DNA from: Micromonospora sp. CCTCC AA 2012012
GTDB lineage: Bacteria > Actinomycetota > Actinomycetes > Mycobacteriales > Micromonosporaceae
Length of the DNA: 64,000 bases
Direction: 5' to 3'
NCBI RefSeq assembly: GCF_040499845.1
Contig: NZ_CP159342.1
Location: forward strand, 5,766,001 to 5,830,000
The notes beneath the pieces are model-generated. The model saw only the letters and a list, made by a program, of their open reading frames with translations, ran no database searches and was not told the origin of the DNA. Below, piece after piece: positions 51,423 through 60,145 of the stretch. Position 1 is the stretch's first letter. Each line of letters starts with the position of its first letter. The position numbers and the translations under genes are program-made.

Positions 51423-53924
51423 TCAACCCCGGGCGGCGCGGACGGCGGCGTACGCGTCGACGAGCCCCGCCCCGGTGAGGTCGGCGTCGCCGCCGCAGCG
51501 GTTCGCGCCCGGCGGGACGCCGGCCGGGGTGGCGGTCTCGCGCAACAGTCGACGGGTCCGGTCCAGGTCGCCGACCAGCGCCGGGTTCGCCGACCACATC
51601 AACGCCACCACCCCGGCCACCTGCGGAGTGGCCATCGAGGTGCCGTCCAGGGTGGCGTAGCCGCCGCCGGGGAAGGCCGAGAGCACGTCCGCCCCCGGGG
51701 CCACCAGGTCCGGCTTGGCGAGCCCACCGGTCGCCGGCCCCCGGCTGGAGAAGCGGGTGAGCTGCCGCGCCCGGTCCACCGCGCCGACGGTCAGCACGTC
51801 CGGATAGGGCGCGGGCGGGTCCGTCACCGACCCGCAGTACGGGCCGGTGTTGCCGGCGGCGACGACCACCAGGATGCCGGCGGCGGCCAGCGCGGCGGTG
51901 GCCGGCCGGAGCGCCCCCGCGTCGCAGCCCTCGATCGGCGGGCAGCCCCAGGAGTTGGTCAGCACGTCCGGGGCCCGTTGCGGCCGACCGTCGGTGAACG
52001 GGTCCCCACCGGTCGGGAAGGGCGCCAGCATGAACTGGAGGCAGTCGAGGTAGTGGGCCGGGCTGCCCAGGTTGCGGTCCAGGTTGACGCAGCCGACCCA
52101 GCGGGCACCGGGTGCCACCCCGATGCCGTCGCGCCCCACCGCGCTGCCCACCGTGTGGGTGCCGTGGCCGCCCCGGTCGGTCGGCGTCCGGGTGTGCGAC
52201 CAGGGGTCGTACCAGGAGTCGTCGCCGCCCCGGAAGCCGTCGGCCAGCGCCGGGTGCCGCCCGTCCACCCCCGAGTCGGAGCTGCCGACCACGACACCGG
52301 AGCCGGTGACACCCAGCTCGTTCCAGACCCGGTCGGCGCCGATCAGGGAGACGTTCCAGGCCGGACCGGTCGGCGCGGGCCGGTTCCCGCGCGCCGGTGG
52401 GGCCGCCGCCGGCAGGGGGCGCAGCCGCTGGTCGACCAGCACCCGGGCCACCTCGGGACGCCCGGAGAGCCAGGCCCGCACCGCCGGCCCGCCGTCCGTC
52501 GCGATCGCGTTCACCAGGTAGTACGGCGTCGGGTGCAGGTGCAGCCGGGTCAGCTCGCGGCGCAGGTCCCCCTGGGTCCGGTCCGCCGTCCCGACGAGTC
52601 GCCGGTACACCTCGGCCGCCCGGGCGTCCCGACCGGCCCGCCCCGGCACCCCGGCCGGTACGCCGCTCAGGTCGGCCTGCTCGCGGAGCACCACCAGCAG
52701 CCGTTCCCCGTACAGGCCGGGCTGACCGGGGACGACGTGGACCACGACGACGGCGGCGAGCAGCGCGGCGGCGGCCAGCGCGGCGACCCGGCGGCGCGGG
52801 GCGGCGGCGCGGCGGCGGGCCAGCAGGACGGCGTACCCGACGGCGAGCAGCACCGCGACGGCGAGCGCGACGCCGGTCGCGACGGCGACCCAGAACGGCA
52901 CGTCGCGGGTGGTGGCCAGCAGCAGGGTGACCTCTTCCGGGTCGACCAGGGCGAGCGGCCCCAGCAGGCCGAGCCCGACCAGCCAGCGCACCGGGGTCGG
53001 GCCGGCCGGGCCGCCGGAGCGCAGGGCCGCCGCGTGCAGCGCGGCCAGCACGACACCGAGCGGAGGCAGGACGAACAGCGCCGGCAGTTGCGCCCCGGAC
53101 TGCCCGGCACCGGCCGCCACCAGCACCAGGACCACCCCGGCGACCAGCCCACCGACCAGCACCAGCCGGGCCGGCCGAGGCGGCGCGCCGACGGTGAAGT
53201 GCGCCCAGAGGGCGGAGTCGAGCAGCACCCCGGCCAGCGCGCCGAGCGCGGCGGCGGCGAGCGCCGCGAGCAGCGTCTCCAGCAGGCCGCCCAGCGCGCC
53301 CACCCAGGCCCACGGCAGCAGCAGGGCCAGCCCCGCCGCGACCGCGAGCAGGGTCACCGGGCCGACCCGCCGCCGGCCGCCGGCTGGCCGGTCGCCCCCG
53401 GGCCGCCCGGCCCCGACGCTGTCCGTCGCCGGCTCGGCCACCGCCGCCGGACCACTGCTCGGGTCGACCGCCCGGCCCGGACCGGCGGTGGGGCGGCGGC
53501 GGGTCAGCCGGGCGAGGACGACCGCCAGCAGCGCCCCGGTGCCGGCGAGGGCCGCCAGGTACGCCTCCTGGTGCACCGGCGGCACGACCCGCAGCAGGGT
53601 CAGCGCGCCCGCCGCCAGCGCACCGGCCAGCCACACCCGGCCGACGGCCCGGACCGCCGGTGCGCGGGGGAGCAGGGCCAGGGCCAACGTGGGCGCACCC
53701 ACCAGCAGCACGGTGCCCAGCGCCACCAGCGGCCAGGTCGCCACCGCCCGGCGCAGCCCGGCCGCCAGCACCGCCTGGTCGACGGCCCAACCGACCACCT
53801 GACCGGACACCGTCACCAGCACGGTCCAGCCGCCGACCAGCACCGCCGCCACCACCGGCCACGGGCCGGTCCCGCCGGGTGCGGGGGCGGGCGGACCGGC
53901 GGGCGGGCGGGGACCGATCTCCAT
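51423..53924 (-). CDS. Subtilisin-like (S8) protease with polytopic membrane N-terminus
   Basis: 833 aa. The first 430 residues contain about ten hydrophobic helices in two blocks divided by a Pro/Gly-rich linker. Then an I9-like propeptide region (HLHPTPYYLVNAIATDGGPA, VRAWLSGRPEVARVLVDQRL) and an S8 catalytic domain: Asp550 in VGSSDSGVDG, His587 in GHGTHTVG, the oxyanion Asn in VAAGNTGPYCG, Ser763 in GTSMATPQVAG. The catalytic domain should lie outside the membrane. Most secreted subtilases have a signal peptide and at most a C-terminal anchor, so the long membrane part is unusual. Substrate unknown. Confidence 0.88.
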   Translation of the reverse strand: MEIGPRPPAGPPAPAPGGTGPWPVVAAVLVGGWTVLVTVSGQVVGWAVDQAVLAAGLRRAVATWPLVALGTVLLVGAPTLALALLPRAPAVRAVGRVWLAGALAAGALTLLRVVPPVHQEAYLAALAGTGALLAVVLARLTRRRPTAGPGRAVDPSSGPAAVAEPATDSVGAGRPGGDRPAGGRRRVGPVTLLAVAAGLALLLPWAWVGALGGLLETLLAALAAAALGALAGVLLDSALWAHFTVGAPPRPARLVLVGGLVAGVVLVLVAAGAGQSGAQLPALFVLPPLGVVLAALHAAALRSGGPAGPTPVRWLVGLGLLGPLALVDPEEVTLLLATTRDVPFWVAVATGVALAVAVLLAVGYAVLLARRRAAAPRRRVAALAAAALLAAVVVVHVVPGQPGLYGERLLVVLREQADLSGVPAGVPGRAGRDARAAEVYRRLVGTADRTQGDLRRELTRLHLHPTPYYLVNAIATDGGPAVRAWLSGRPEVARVLVDQRLRPLPAAAPPARGNRPAPTGPAWNVSLIGADRVWNELGVTGSGVVVGSSDSGVDGRHPALADGFRGGDDSWYDPWSHTRTPTDRGGHGTHTVGSAVGRDGIGVAPGARWVGCVNLDRNLGSPAHYLDCLQFMLAPFPTGGDPFTDGRPQRAPDVLTNSWGCPPIEGCDAGALRPATAALAAAGILVVVAAGNTGPYCGSVTDPPAPYPDVLTVGAVDRARQLTRFSSRGPATGGLAKPDLVAPGADVLSAFPGGGYATLDGTSMATPQVAGVVALMWSANPALVGDLDRTRRLLRETATPAGVPPGANRCGGDADLTGAGLVDAYAAVRAARG

Positions 53925-53986
53925 GCGATCACGGTACGGCCGGACGAGACATGTCGCTGCCGCGCCGGGACGGTTACCGTGGACGG

Positions 53987-55819
53987 GTGCGCGACCCCAA
54001 CGTGTCCCGATCCGCAGCCGGCCAGCTCTCCATCGCCCGCCGCGCCGACGACCTGCGCCGCCTCCGCGCCGAGCGGTTCGACGTGCTGGTCATCGGCGGT
54101 GGGGTGACCGGGGCGGGCGCCGCGCTCGACGCCGCCTCCCGAGGGCTCAAGGTGGCGCTGGTGGAGGCCCGCGACTACGCCGCCGGCACGTCCAGCCGGT
54201 CCAGCAAGCTCATCCACGGCGGCCTGCGCTATCTGGAGCAGTTGGAGTTCCACCTGGTCCACGAGGCGCTGACCGAGCGGGGGCTGCTCGCCACCCGGCT
54301 CGCGCCGCACCTGGTGCGTCCGGTGCCGTTCCTGGTCCCGCTCCCGGCCGGCCGGGGGCTGCGTGACCTGCCGATGCGGCTGTTCCGCCGCTCCTACTAC
54401 GGGGCCGGGGTGGCGACGTACGACGCCTTCGCGGGGATCTTCGGCGGCGGGCGGGGCATGCCCCTGCACCGGCACCTGACCCGGGAGGGCGCGCGTCGGA
54501 TCTTTCCCAGCCTCCGCCCCGACACCCTGGCCGGCGCGATCCGCTACTACGACGGGCAGGTCGACGACGCCCGGCTGGTGGTGACGCTGGCGCGCACCGC
54601 GGCCAGCCTCGGGGCGACCGTGGTGACCAGCGCGCGGGCCGTCGGCCTGATCCGCCAGGCCCGCGAGGTGACCGGGGTCCGGGTCCGCGACCTGGAGGCC
54701 CCCGCCGGCTCCCCGGACGCCGAGTTCGAGGTACGCGCCCGCACCGTGATCGCCGCCACCGGCGTGTGGAGCGACGACATGTCGCGGATGCTCAACGACG
54801 TCGGGCTGCGCCCCGGGGTCCGGGTCCGGGCCTCCAAGGGCGTCCACCTGGTGGTGCCCCGCTCGGCGATCACCGGCGAGACCGGGCTGATCCTGCGTAC
54901 GGCGTCCAGCGTGCTCTTCGTCATCCCGTGGGGCGGGCACTGGATCATCGGCACCACCGACACCGACTGGCGGCTGGACCGCAGCCACCCGTCGGCCACC
55001 GCGAAGGACATCGACTACCTGCTGGAGCAGGTCAACACGGTGCTCGACCGGCCGCTGACCACGGCCGACATCGAGGGCGTGTACGCCGGGCTGCGCCCGC
55101 TGCTGGCCGGCGAGGCCGACTCCACCTCCAAGCTGTCCCGGGAGCACGCGGTGGTCGAGCCGATGCTCGGGCTGCTGCTGGTGGCCGGCGGCAAGTACAC
55201 GACGTACCGGGTGATGGCCTCGGACGTGGTGGACCGGGCGGTGCACCGGCTGGGCTGGACCCGCCCGTCGCGCACCGCCGACCTGCCGCTGCTCGGCGCC
55301 GACGGGTACGCGGCGATGTGGCGGGACCGGGCCGACCTGGCCCGCCGGCACGCGGTCCCGGTCGGTGTGGTCGAGCACCTGCTGGAGCGGTACGGCACGC
55401 TCACCCGGGAACTGCTCGCCCTGATCGAGGCGGATCCGCTGCTCGGCTCGCCGCTGGCCGGCGCCCCGGAATACCTGGCCGCCGAGGTGACGTACGCGGC
55501 CCGGGCCGAGGGGGCGCTGCACCTGGAGGACGTGCTGACCCGGCGTACCCGGATCTCCTTCGAGACCAGCCACCGCGGCCTGGAGTCGGCGGAGCACGCC
55601 GCCGAGCTGATGGGCGCGGTGCTCGGCTGGGACGAGGCGACCCGGGCCCGCGAGGTGGCCCACTACCGAGCGCGGGTGGAGGCCGAACGGCAGTCGCAGC
55701 TGATGGTCGACGACGTCGCGGCGGACGCGGCGCGGCTCGGTGCCCCCGACGTCCGCGGCTTCGCGGCCGACCGGGGTGTCGACGACGACAGCGTCGAACT
55801 TCCGTCCTCCTCCCGGTGA
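53987..55819 (+). CDS. glpD: FAD-dependent glycerol-3-phosphate dehydrogenase
   Basis: 610 aa from GTG 53987; a TTACCGT stretch about 8 bases upstream suggests a leaderless message. FAD-binding VLVIGGGVTGAGAALDAASR at about 30-49, then the GlpD signature TSSRSSKLIHGGLRYLEQLE; IPWGGHWIIGTTDTDW and LLLVAGGKYTTYRVMASDVV are also typical, and the C-terminal domain with ISFETSHRGLESAEHAAELM is complete. It oxidises glycerol-3-phosphate to dihydroxyacetone phosphate and feeds electrons to quinone at the membrane. It is divergent from the subtilase gene; no glpK or glpF is nearby. Confidence 0.93.
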   Translation: MRDPNVSRSAAGQLSIARRADDLRRLRAERFDVLVIGGGVTGAGAALDAASRGLKVALVEARDYAAGTSSRSSKLIHGGLRYLEQLEFHLVHEALTERGLLATRLAPHLVRPVPFLVPLPAGRGLRDLPMRLFRRSYYGAGVATYDAFAGIFGGGRGMPLHRHLTREGARRIFPSLRPDTLAGAIRYYDGQVDDARLVVTLARTAASLGATVVTSARAVGLIRQAREVTGVRVRDLEAPAGSPDAEFEVRARTVIAATGVWSDDMSRMLNDVGLRPGVRVRASKGVHLVVPRSAITGETGLILRTASSVLFVIPWGGHWIIGTTDTDWRLDRSHPSATAKDIDYLLEQVNTVLDRPLTTADIEGVYAGLRPLLAGEADSTSKLSREHAVVEPMLGLLLVAGGKYTTYRVMASDVVDRAVHRLGWTRPSRTADLPLLGADGYAAMWRDRADLARRHAVPVGVVEHLLERYGTLTRELLALIEADPLLGSPLAGAPEYLAAEVTYAARAEGALHLEDVLTRRTRISFETSHRGLESAEHAAELMGAVLGWDEATRAREVAHYRARVEAERQSQLMVDDVAADAARLGAPDVRGFAADRGVDDDSVELPSSSR

Positions 55820-55905
55820 CCGATCCGCCGTCGCGCTGCTCGGTGATCACCGTCCGGCCGTCCGGCCGGTACCGGGTTCCCGAGCGGTGAGATAGGTTCC
55901 CCTGC

Positions 55906-56424
55906 GTGGTTCGCCCTTCCTGGACGCGTCTCATCCCTTTCCCCGCCGCTGCCCTGCTGATGGTCGCCCTCACCGGCTGCTCGCTGCTCGACCGCGCGGA
56001 GGGGTCCACCGCGAAGACCGGGACAGCACCCACCGGTGGGGCCTCGGCGGCGGCCGGTGCCCGCCGGGTCGGGCTCCTGCAGAAGGTCGGTGCGGACGGC
56101 GGGGTCCGGGCGCTCTGGGTGGAGCCGGACGGGAAGTGGGACTGCCAGGACTGCGCCGGTGACGGGGTGAACTCGACCGGCCAGCTCACCCCGGAGCAGA
56201 CCCAACGGTTGCAGCGGATGGCCGCCGACCCCGGGCTGGCGAAGGAGACCGACCAGGCGCGCGGCTACAAGCTCTCCTGCATCGACACGCTGACCTCGAC
56301 GCTGCTCATCCCGCCGGGGCTCACCATCACCCAGCAGGACTGCCCGGGCGAGGAGCGGCCGGCGGTGGCCCGGGAGATCCTGCTGCTGCTCACCCAGGCC
56401 ACCCCGGCCGAGGTGAAGGGCTGA
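55906..56424 (+). CDS. Hypothetical lipoprotein
   Basis: 172 aa, GTG start with a TAGGTT box 7-12 bases upstream (leaderless-like). A lipoprotein signal: FPAAALLMVALTGCSLLDRA with the lipid-site Cys in LTGC. The mature part has a Ser/Ala/Gly linker, then a domain with CQDCAGD, a later SCID and QQDC, so four cysteines that may form two disulfides. No known family. It sits 86 bases after glpD but with its own promoter-like sequence. Confidence 0.72.
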   Translation: MVRPSWTRLIPFPAAALLMVALTGCSLLDRAEGSTAKTGTAPTGGASAAAGARRVGLLQKVGADGGVRALWVEPDGKWDCQDCAGDGVNSTGQLTPEQTQRLQRMAADPGLAKETDQARGYKLSCIDTLTSTLLIPPGLTITQQDCPGEERPAVAREILLLLTQATPAEVKG

Positions 56425-56438
56425 GCGGTTCCGCTCAG
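56421..56438. terminator. Bidirectional terminator holding both stop codons
   Basis: CTGAGCGG-TT-CCGCTCAG: an 8-bp perfect stem that contains the lipoprotein stop (TGA 56422-56424) and lies at the end of the convergent oxidase gene. Confidence 0.55.
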
Positions 56439-57835
56439 AGCATCTTGCCCGGGTTGAACAGGCCGGTCGGGTCGAGCGCGGCCCGGAGCGCCTGGTGCAC
56501 CCGGACGCCGACCGGGCCGATCTCCCGGGCCAGCCAGTCGCGCTTGAGCAGCCCGACCCCGTGCTCCCCGGTGCAGGTGCCGCCGAGTTCCAGCCCCAGC
56601 CGCATGATCTCGTCGAAGGCCCGTCGGCCGCGCGCCACGCTGGCCGGGTCGGCCCGGTCGACCACGATGTTGGGGTGCATGTTCCCGTCGCCGGCGTGCC
56701 CGACCACGCCGATCGGCACGGCGCACTCCTGCGCGATCCGGGCCACCCCGTCGAGCAGCGCGGCGAGCGCGCCGCGCGGGACCGCCACGTCGTCGATCAC
56801 CAGGCCGCCGTTGCCCTCGGGGAAGGCTGCCGCGGCGAACTTCTCCATCGCCGGGTGGGCCAGCCGGCGGGCCTGGAGCAGGGCCGCCGCCTCGACGGCG
56901 TCGGTGGCCGCGTAGACCTCGTCGGCGCCCGCCGCCGTGCAGACCTCGGCGATCCGGGCCAGGTCGTCGGCCGCCCGGGAGCCGGTGTCCACGGCGGCCA
57001 GCAGCAGCGCCTCCGCGTCGGTGCGCAACCCCATCGGCTGGTACGCCTCGATGGCCGCCAGATGGGTGCGGTCCAGCAGTTCCAGCAGGCTGGGGCTGAG
57101 CCCCCGCTCGGCGATCCCGGCCACGGCGGTGCCGGCGGCGGCGGTGGAGGGAAAGACCGCCACCAGGGTCAGCGACTCCTCGGGGGCGGGGCGCAGCGAG
57201 ACGGTCACCTCGGTGATCACGCCGAGGGTGCCCTCGGAGCCGACGAAGAGCCGGGTCAGGTCGTACCCGGCGACGCCCTTGGCGGTCCGCCGGCCGGTAC
57301 GCAGCACCTCACCGGAGGCGAGCACCACCTCCAGGCCGAGCACGTACTCGGTGGTCACGCCGTACTTGACGCAGCACATGCCACCGGCGTTGGTGGAGAC
57401 GTTGCCGCCGATGGTGGAGGACTCCCAGGAGCCCGGGTCCGGCGGATAGTAGAGCCCCTGCTTCGCCACCGCGCCGGCCAGCGTGGCGTTGACGACGCCC
57501 GGCTGCACCACGGCGATCCGGCTCACCGGGTCGATCTCCAGGATCCGGTCCATCGCCACGGTGCTCAGCACCACCGCCCCGTCGACCGCGTTCGCGGCGC
57601 CGGCCAGCCCGGTCCGGGCTCCCTGCGGCACCACCGGTACGCCGTGCCGGGCGGCCGCCCGGACCACCGCCACCACCTCGTCGGTGCTGCGTGGCCGGGT
57701 GACCACGAGCGGCGTACCGGCCTCGCAGAGGTCGGCCTCGTCCCGTTCGTGCAGCCGGAGCAGGTCCGGGTCGGTGAGGACGGCGGTGTCGCCGAGGGCG
57801 GCCCGCAGGTCGTCGAGGAGGGGGCTGTCGGCCAT
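56435..57835 (-). CDS. FAD-linked oxidase, GlcD/D-lactate dehydrogenase-like
   Basis: 466 aa, two domains: an FAD_binding_4 (PCMH) domain with VVPQGARTGLAGAANAVDGA, YPPDPGSWESSTIGGNVSTN and AGGMCCVKYG, and a C-terminal FAD-oxidase domain with VGHAGDGNMHPNIVVDRADP and GGTCTGEHGVGLLKRDWL. It should oxidise a 2-hydroxy acid such as glycolate or D-lactate. No GlcE/GlcF partners are adjacent, so a single-subunit D-lactate or D-2-hydroxyglutarate type enzyme is possible. Confidence 0.9.
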   Translation of the reverse strand: MADSPLLDDLRAALGDTAVLTDPDLLRLHERDEADLCEAGTPLVVTRPRSTDEVVAVVRAAARHGVPVVPQGARTGLAGAANAVDGAVVLSTVAMDRILEIDPVSRIAVVQPGVVNATLAGAVAKQGLYYPPDPGSWESSTIGGNVSTNAGGMCCVKYGVTTEYVLGLEVVLASGEVLRTGRRTAKGVAGYDLTRLFVGSEGTLGVITEVTVSLRPAPEESLTLVAVFPSTAAAGTAVAGIAERGLSPSLLELLDRTHLAAIEAYQPMGLRTDAEALLLAAVDTGSRAADDLARIAEVCTAAGADEVYAATDAVEAAALLQARRLAHPAMEKFAAAAFPEGNGGLVIDDVAVPRGALAALLDGVARIAQECAVPIGVVGHAGDGNMHPNIVVDRADPASVARGRRAFDEIMRLGLELGGTCTGEHGVGLLKRDWLAREIGPVGVRVHQALRAALDPTGLFNPGKML

Positions 57836-57899
57836 GCGGGAAGGCTAGGTCGTCGCCGCGTGATCATCAACCGCCCGGGCACCGGTTAGGGTGGCCGCC

Positions 57900-58163
57900 A
57901 TGCTGTACCTGGACCGGCCGACCGTGCCCGCGCGGGGGCGGCTCTGGTCGCACCTGATCAGCGACGTCTCCTACGCCGAGCTGCACGCCTTCGCCGAGGC
58001 GCTGGGCGCGCCCCGCCGCGGCTTCGACCGGGACCACTACGACATCCCGGCGGAACGCTTCCCGATGGCGGTCTGGCTCGGTGCCCGGGTCGTCCCCAGC
58101 CGGGAACTGGTCCGGCTGCTGCGCGCCGCCGGCCTGCGCCGCCCCCGGCACCTGCACCGCTGA
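57900..58163 (+). CDS. DUF4031 protein
   Basis: 87 aa from ATG 57900; a TTAGGGT box (57886-57892) 8 bases upstream suggests a leaderless message. MLYLDRPTVPARGRLWSHLI then SDVSYAELHAFAEALGAPRR and GFDRDHYDIPAERFPMAVWL match DUF4031, a small conserved actinobacterial/bacterial family of unknown function. Conserved His, Asp and Tyr residues (FDRDHYDIP) suggest an enzyme. It is divergent from the oxidase and convergent with the HD gene. Confidence 0.85.
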   Translation: MLYLDRPTVPARGRLWSHLISDVSYAELHAFAEALGAPRRGFDRDHYDIPAERFPMAVWLGARVVPSRELVRLLRAAGLRRPRHLHR

Positions 58164-58173
58164 ACCGACCGCC

Positions 58174-58812
58174 TCAGCCCATGAGGACGCCGAGTTCGCG
58201 GGTGAGGTTGGCGCGGGCGGCGGCCTCCCAGCGGGCGTGCAGCGGCGGGAGCCGGAACAGGGCCGGCAGGGCGAGCAGCGCGGTGAGCACCCGGGCCCGG
58301 CCGGCGCGGAAGTCCGGCTCCGGCACGTGCGCGTACTCGCGGCGGACGGCGGCGGCGTAGCGGTCGTAGCGGGCCGGTGGGGCGGCCAGGACCGCCAGGT
58401 CGGCGTCGCAGAGCAGCGCCCCGTCGGGGTCGTCGGCGGCGACCGCGTGACCGGCCGTGAGCAGCACGAGTCGGCGTACCTCCGCCACCGCCTCGGCCGG
58501 CGTGCCGGCGTCGGCGAGCAGCCCGGCGGCGAGGTCCGCGCTGGCCCGCTCGTTGGCGTCACCCGCCGCGCGGGGATCGTAGACCGCGTCGTGGGCCCAG
58601 GCCGCCAGCCGGACCAGCGCCGGTCGGCGCGCCAGCCCGGCGTACGCGTCGACCACGTCGAGCACCGCGCGCAGGTGGTCGAGGCGGTGGTAGTGCCGGT
58701 GCGGCTCCCGCCAGCCGGCCAGCAGCCGGGCCCCGGCCCGGTCCACCGCCGCCGGGTCGGTGGCGCCCGCCGCGCCGGCCGCGTCCCGCCACCGCTCGAT
58801 CAACTCGTCCAC
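58174..58812 (-). CDS. HD-domain metal-dependent phosphohydrolase-like protein
   Basis: 212 aa from GTG 58812. Metal-site pieces of the HD superfamily: EPHRHYHRLDHLRAVLDVVD (His), LAAWAHDAVYDPRAAGDANE (the HD pair) and LLCDADLAVLAAPPARYDRY (Asp). This short form is annotated in many actinobacteria as a predicted HD phosphohydrolase; substrate unknown, possibly a nucleotide. It is divergent from the FUSC gene. Confidence 0.85.
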   Translation of the reverse strand: MDELIERWRDAAGAAGATDPAAVDRAGARLLAGWREPHRHYHRLDHLRAVLDVVDAYAGLARRPALVRLAAWAHDAVYDPRAAGDANERASADLAAGLLADAGTPAEAVAEVRRLVLLTAGHAVAADDPDGALLCDADLAVLAAPPARYDRYAAAVRREYAHVPEPDFRAGRARVLTALLALPALFRLPPLHARWEAAARANLTRELGVLMG

Positions 58813-58900
58813 CCGGTGCAGTCTGCCGCACCGGTGCGAGGATTCGCCGGGTCCGGGGCGGGTAGTCCCCGCCGTGGCCCGGGACCGAAGACCTCCGTTC

Positions 58901-60133
58901 ATGCGACGTGGCGCGCTGCGCGAGGGTCTGGTGGACGCCGACGCGGCGCGGATCGCCGAGGGGATGCAGGAGCTGCGGCAGCGGAGCCGGGCGACCCTGC
59001 ACGACCGGCTGCACCGGGTGCGGGCCGCGTTCGGGCTGGCCGTGCAGGCGGGACTGGCCGCCGCGCTGGCCTGGATGGTGTCCCACCAGTTCCTCGGCAA
59101 CCCGCAGCCGGTCTTCGCGCCGATCTCCGCGGTGGGCACCCTGGCGGCCTCGGTGGGCCAGCGGTTGCGCCGGACCGTGGAGCTGATCGCCGGGGTGGCG
59201 GTGGGGGTGGCCCTGGGCGACTTCCTGATCTATCTGCTCGGCGCCGGCGCGTGGCAGCTCGGCCTGGTGGTCACCGCCGCCATCGTGATCACGGTGTTCG
59301 CGGGCGCCAGCGTGGCGATCGTGATCCAGGCGGCGGCCACCGCGGTGCTGATCGTGACGCTCAGCCCGTCCACCCAGAACCTGGAGATCCCCCGCTTCGT
59401 GGACGCCTTCGTCGGCGGTGGCATCGCGCTGCTGGTCACCGCGATCCTGCTGCCGCTGAACCCGTTACGCGTGATCAACCGGGCCGCCCGGCCGGCGCTG
59501 GACCTGCTCTCCGAGCAGCTCGACGTCTGCGCGGAGGCGCTGCGTACGCGGGACCGGGGCGCGGCGCAGCAGGCGTTGTTCCGGCTGCGGGAGAACAAGG
59601 AGGAGCTGAATGCGCTCTCCGAGGCGATCGAGGGCGCCAAGGAGACCATCACCATCTCGCCGGCCCGCTGGCACCGGCGCAGCGAACTCACCCACTACGC
59701 CGAGGCCGCCGAGCCGATCGACCGGGCGATGCGCAACAGCGGCACCCTGATCCGCCGCTCGGTCACGATGATCGAGGACGAGGAGCCGATCCCCGAGCCG
59801 ATGCCCGACGCCGTCGCGCACCTCGCCGAGTCTGTACGCCTGCTCCGGCACGAGTTCGCCGCCGGGGAGGAGCCGGAGCAGGCCCGGGAGCGCTGCCTGC
59901 GCGCGGTCAGCGAGGCCGGTCGGGCGTACGCCATGGGGGTGGGCTTCTCCGGCAGCGTGGTGATCGCCCAGGTGCGGACCACCGCCAGTGACCTGATGGT
60001 CGCCTCCGGAGTCGACCAGGACGAGGCGAACCGGCTGGTCCGGCAGGCGTTCGGCGACCACGAGCAGCAGCGCACCGGTCCCGCCGAGGCCGCCCCCGCC
60101 CCGAAGCCCCCGACCGCCCCACCGCTCGGCTGA
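58901..60133 (+). CDS. FUSC-family (aromatic acid exporter-like) membrane protein
   Basis: 410 aa from ATG 58901. After an amphipathic N-terminus (RIAEGMQELRQRSRATLHDR), about six helices: AFGLAVQAGLAAALAWMVSH, FAPISAVGTLAASVGQRLRR, TVELIAGVAVGVALGDFLIY, and others to about residue 190. The cytoplasmic half is helical (LDLLSEQLDVCAEALRTRDR). FAPISAVGTLAASVGQRLRR is the FUSC signature region. Related proteins export aromatic acids; the substrate here is unknown. Confidence 0.87.
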   Translation: MRRGALREGLVDADAARIAEGMQELRQRSRATLHDRLHRVRAAFGLAVQAGLAAALAWMVSHQFLGNPQPVFAPISAVGTLAASVGQRLRRTVELIAGVAVGVALGDFLIYLLGAGAWQLGLVVTAAIVITVFAGASVAIVIQAAATAVLIVTLSPSTQNLEIPRFVDAFVGGGIALLVTAILLPLNPLRVINRAARPALDLLSEQLDVCAEALRTRDRGAAQQALFRLRENKEELNALSEAIEGAKETITISPARWHRRSELTHYAEAAEPIDRAMRNSGTLIRRSVTMIEDEEPIPEPMPDAVAHLAESVRLLRHEFAAGEEPEQARERCLRAVSEAGRAYAMGVGFSGSVVIAQVRTTASDLMVASGVDQDEANRLVRQAFGDHEQQRTGPAEAAPAPKPPTAPPLG

Positions 60134-60145
60134 GCGCCGGCCGGG

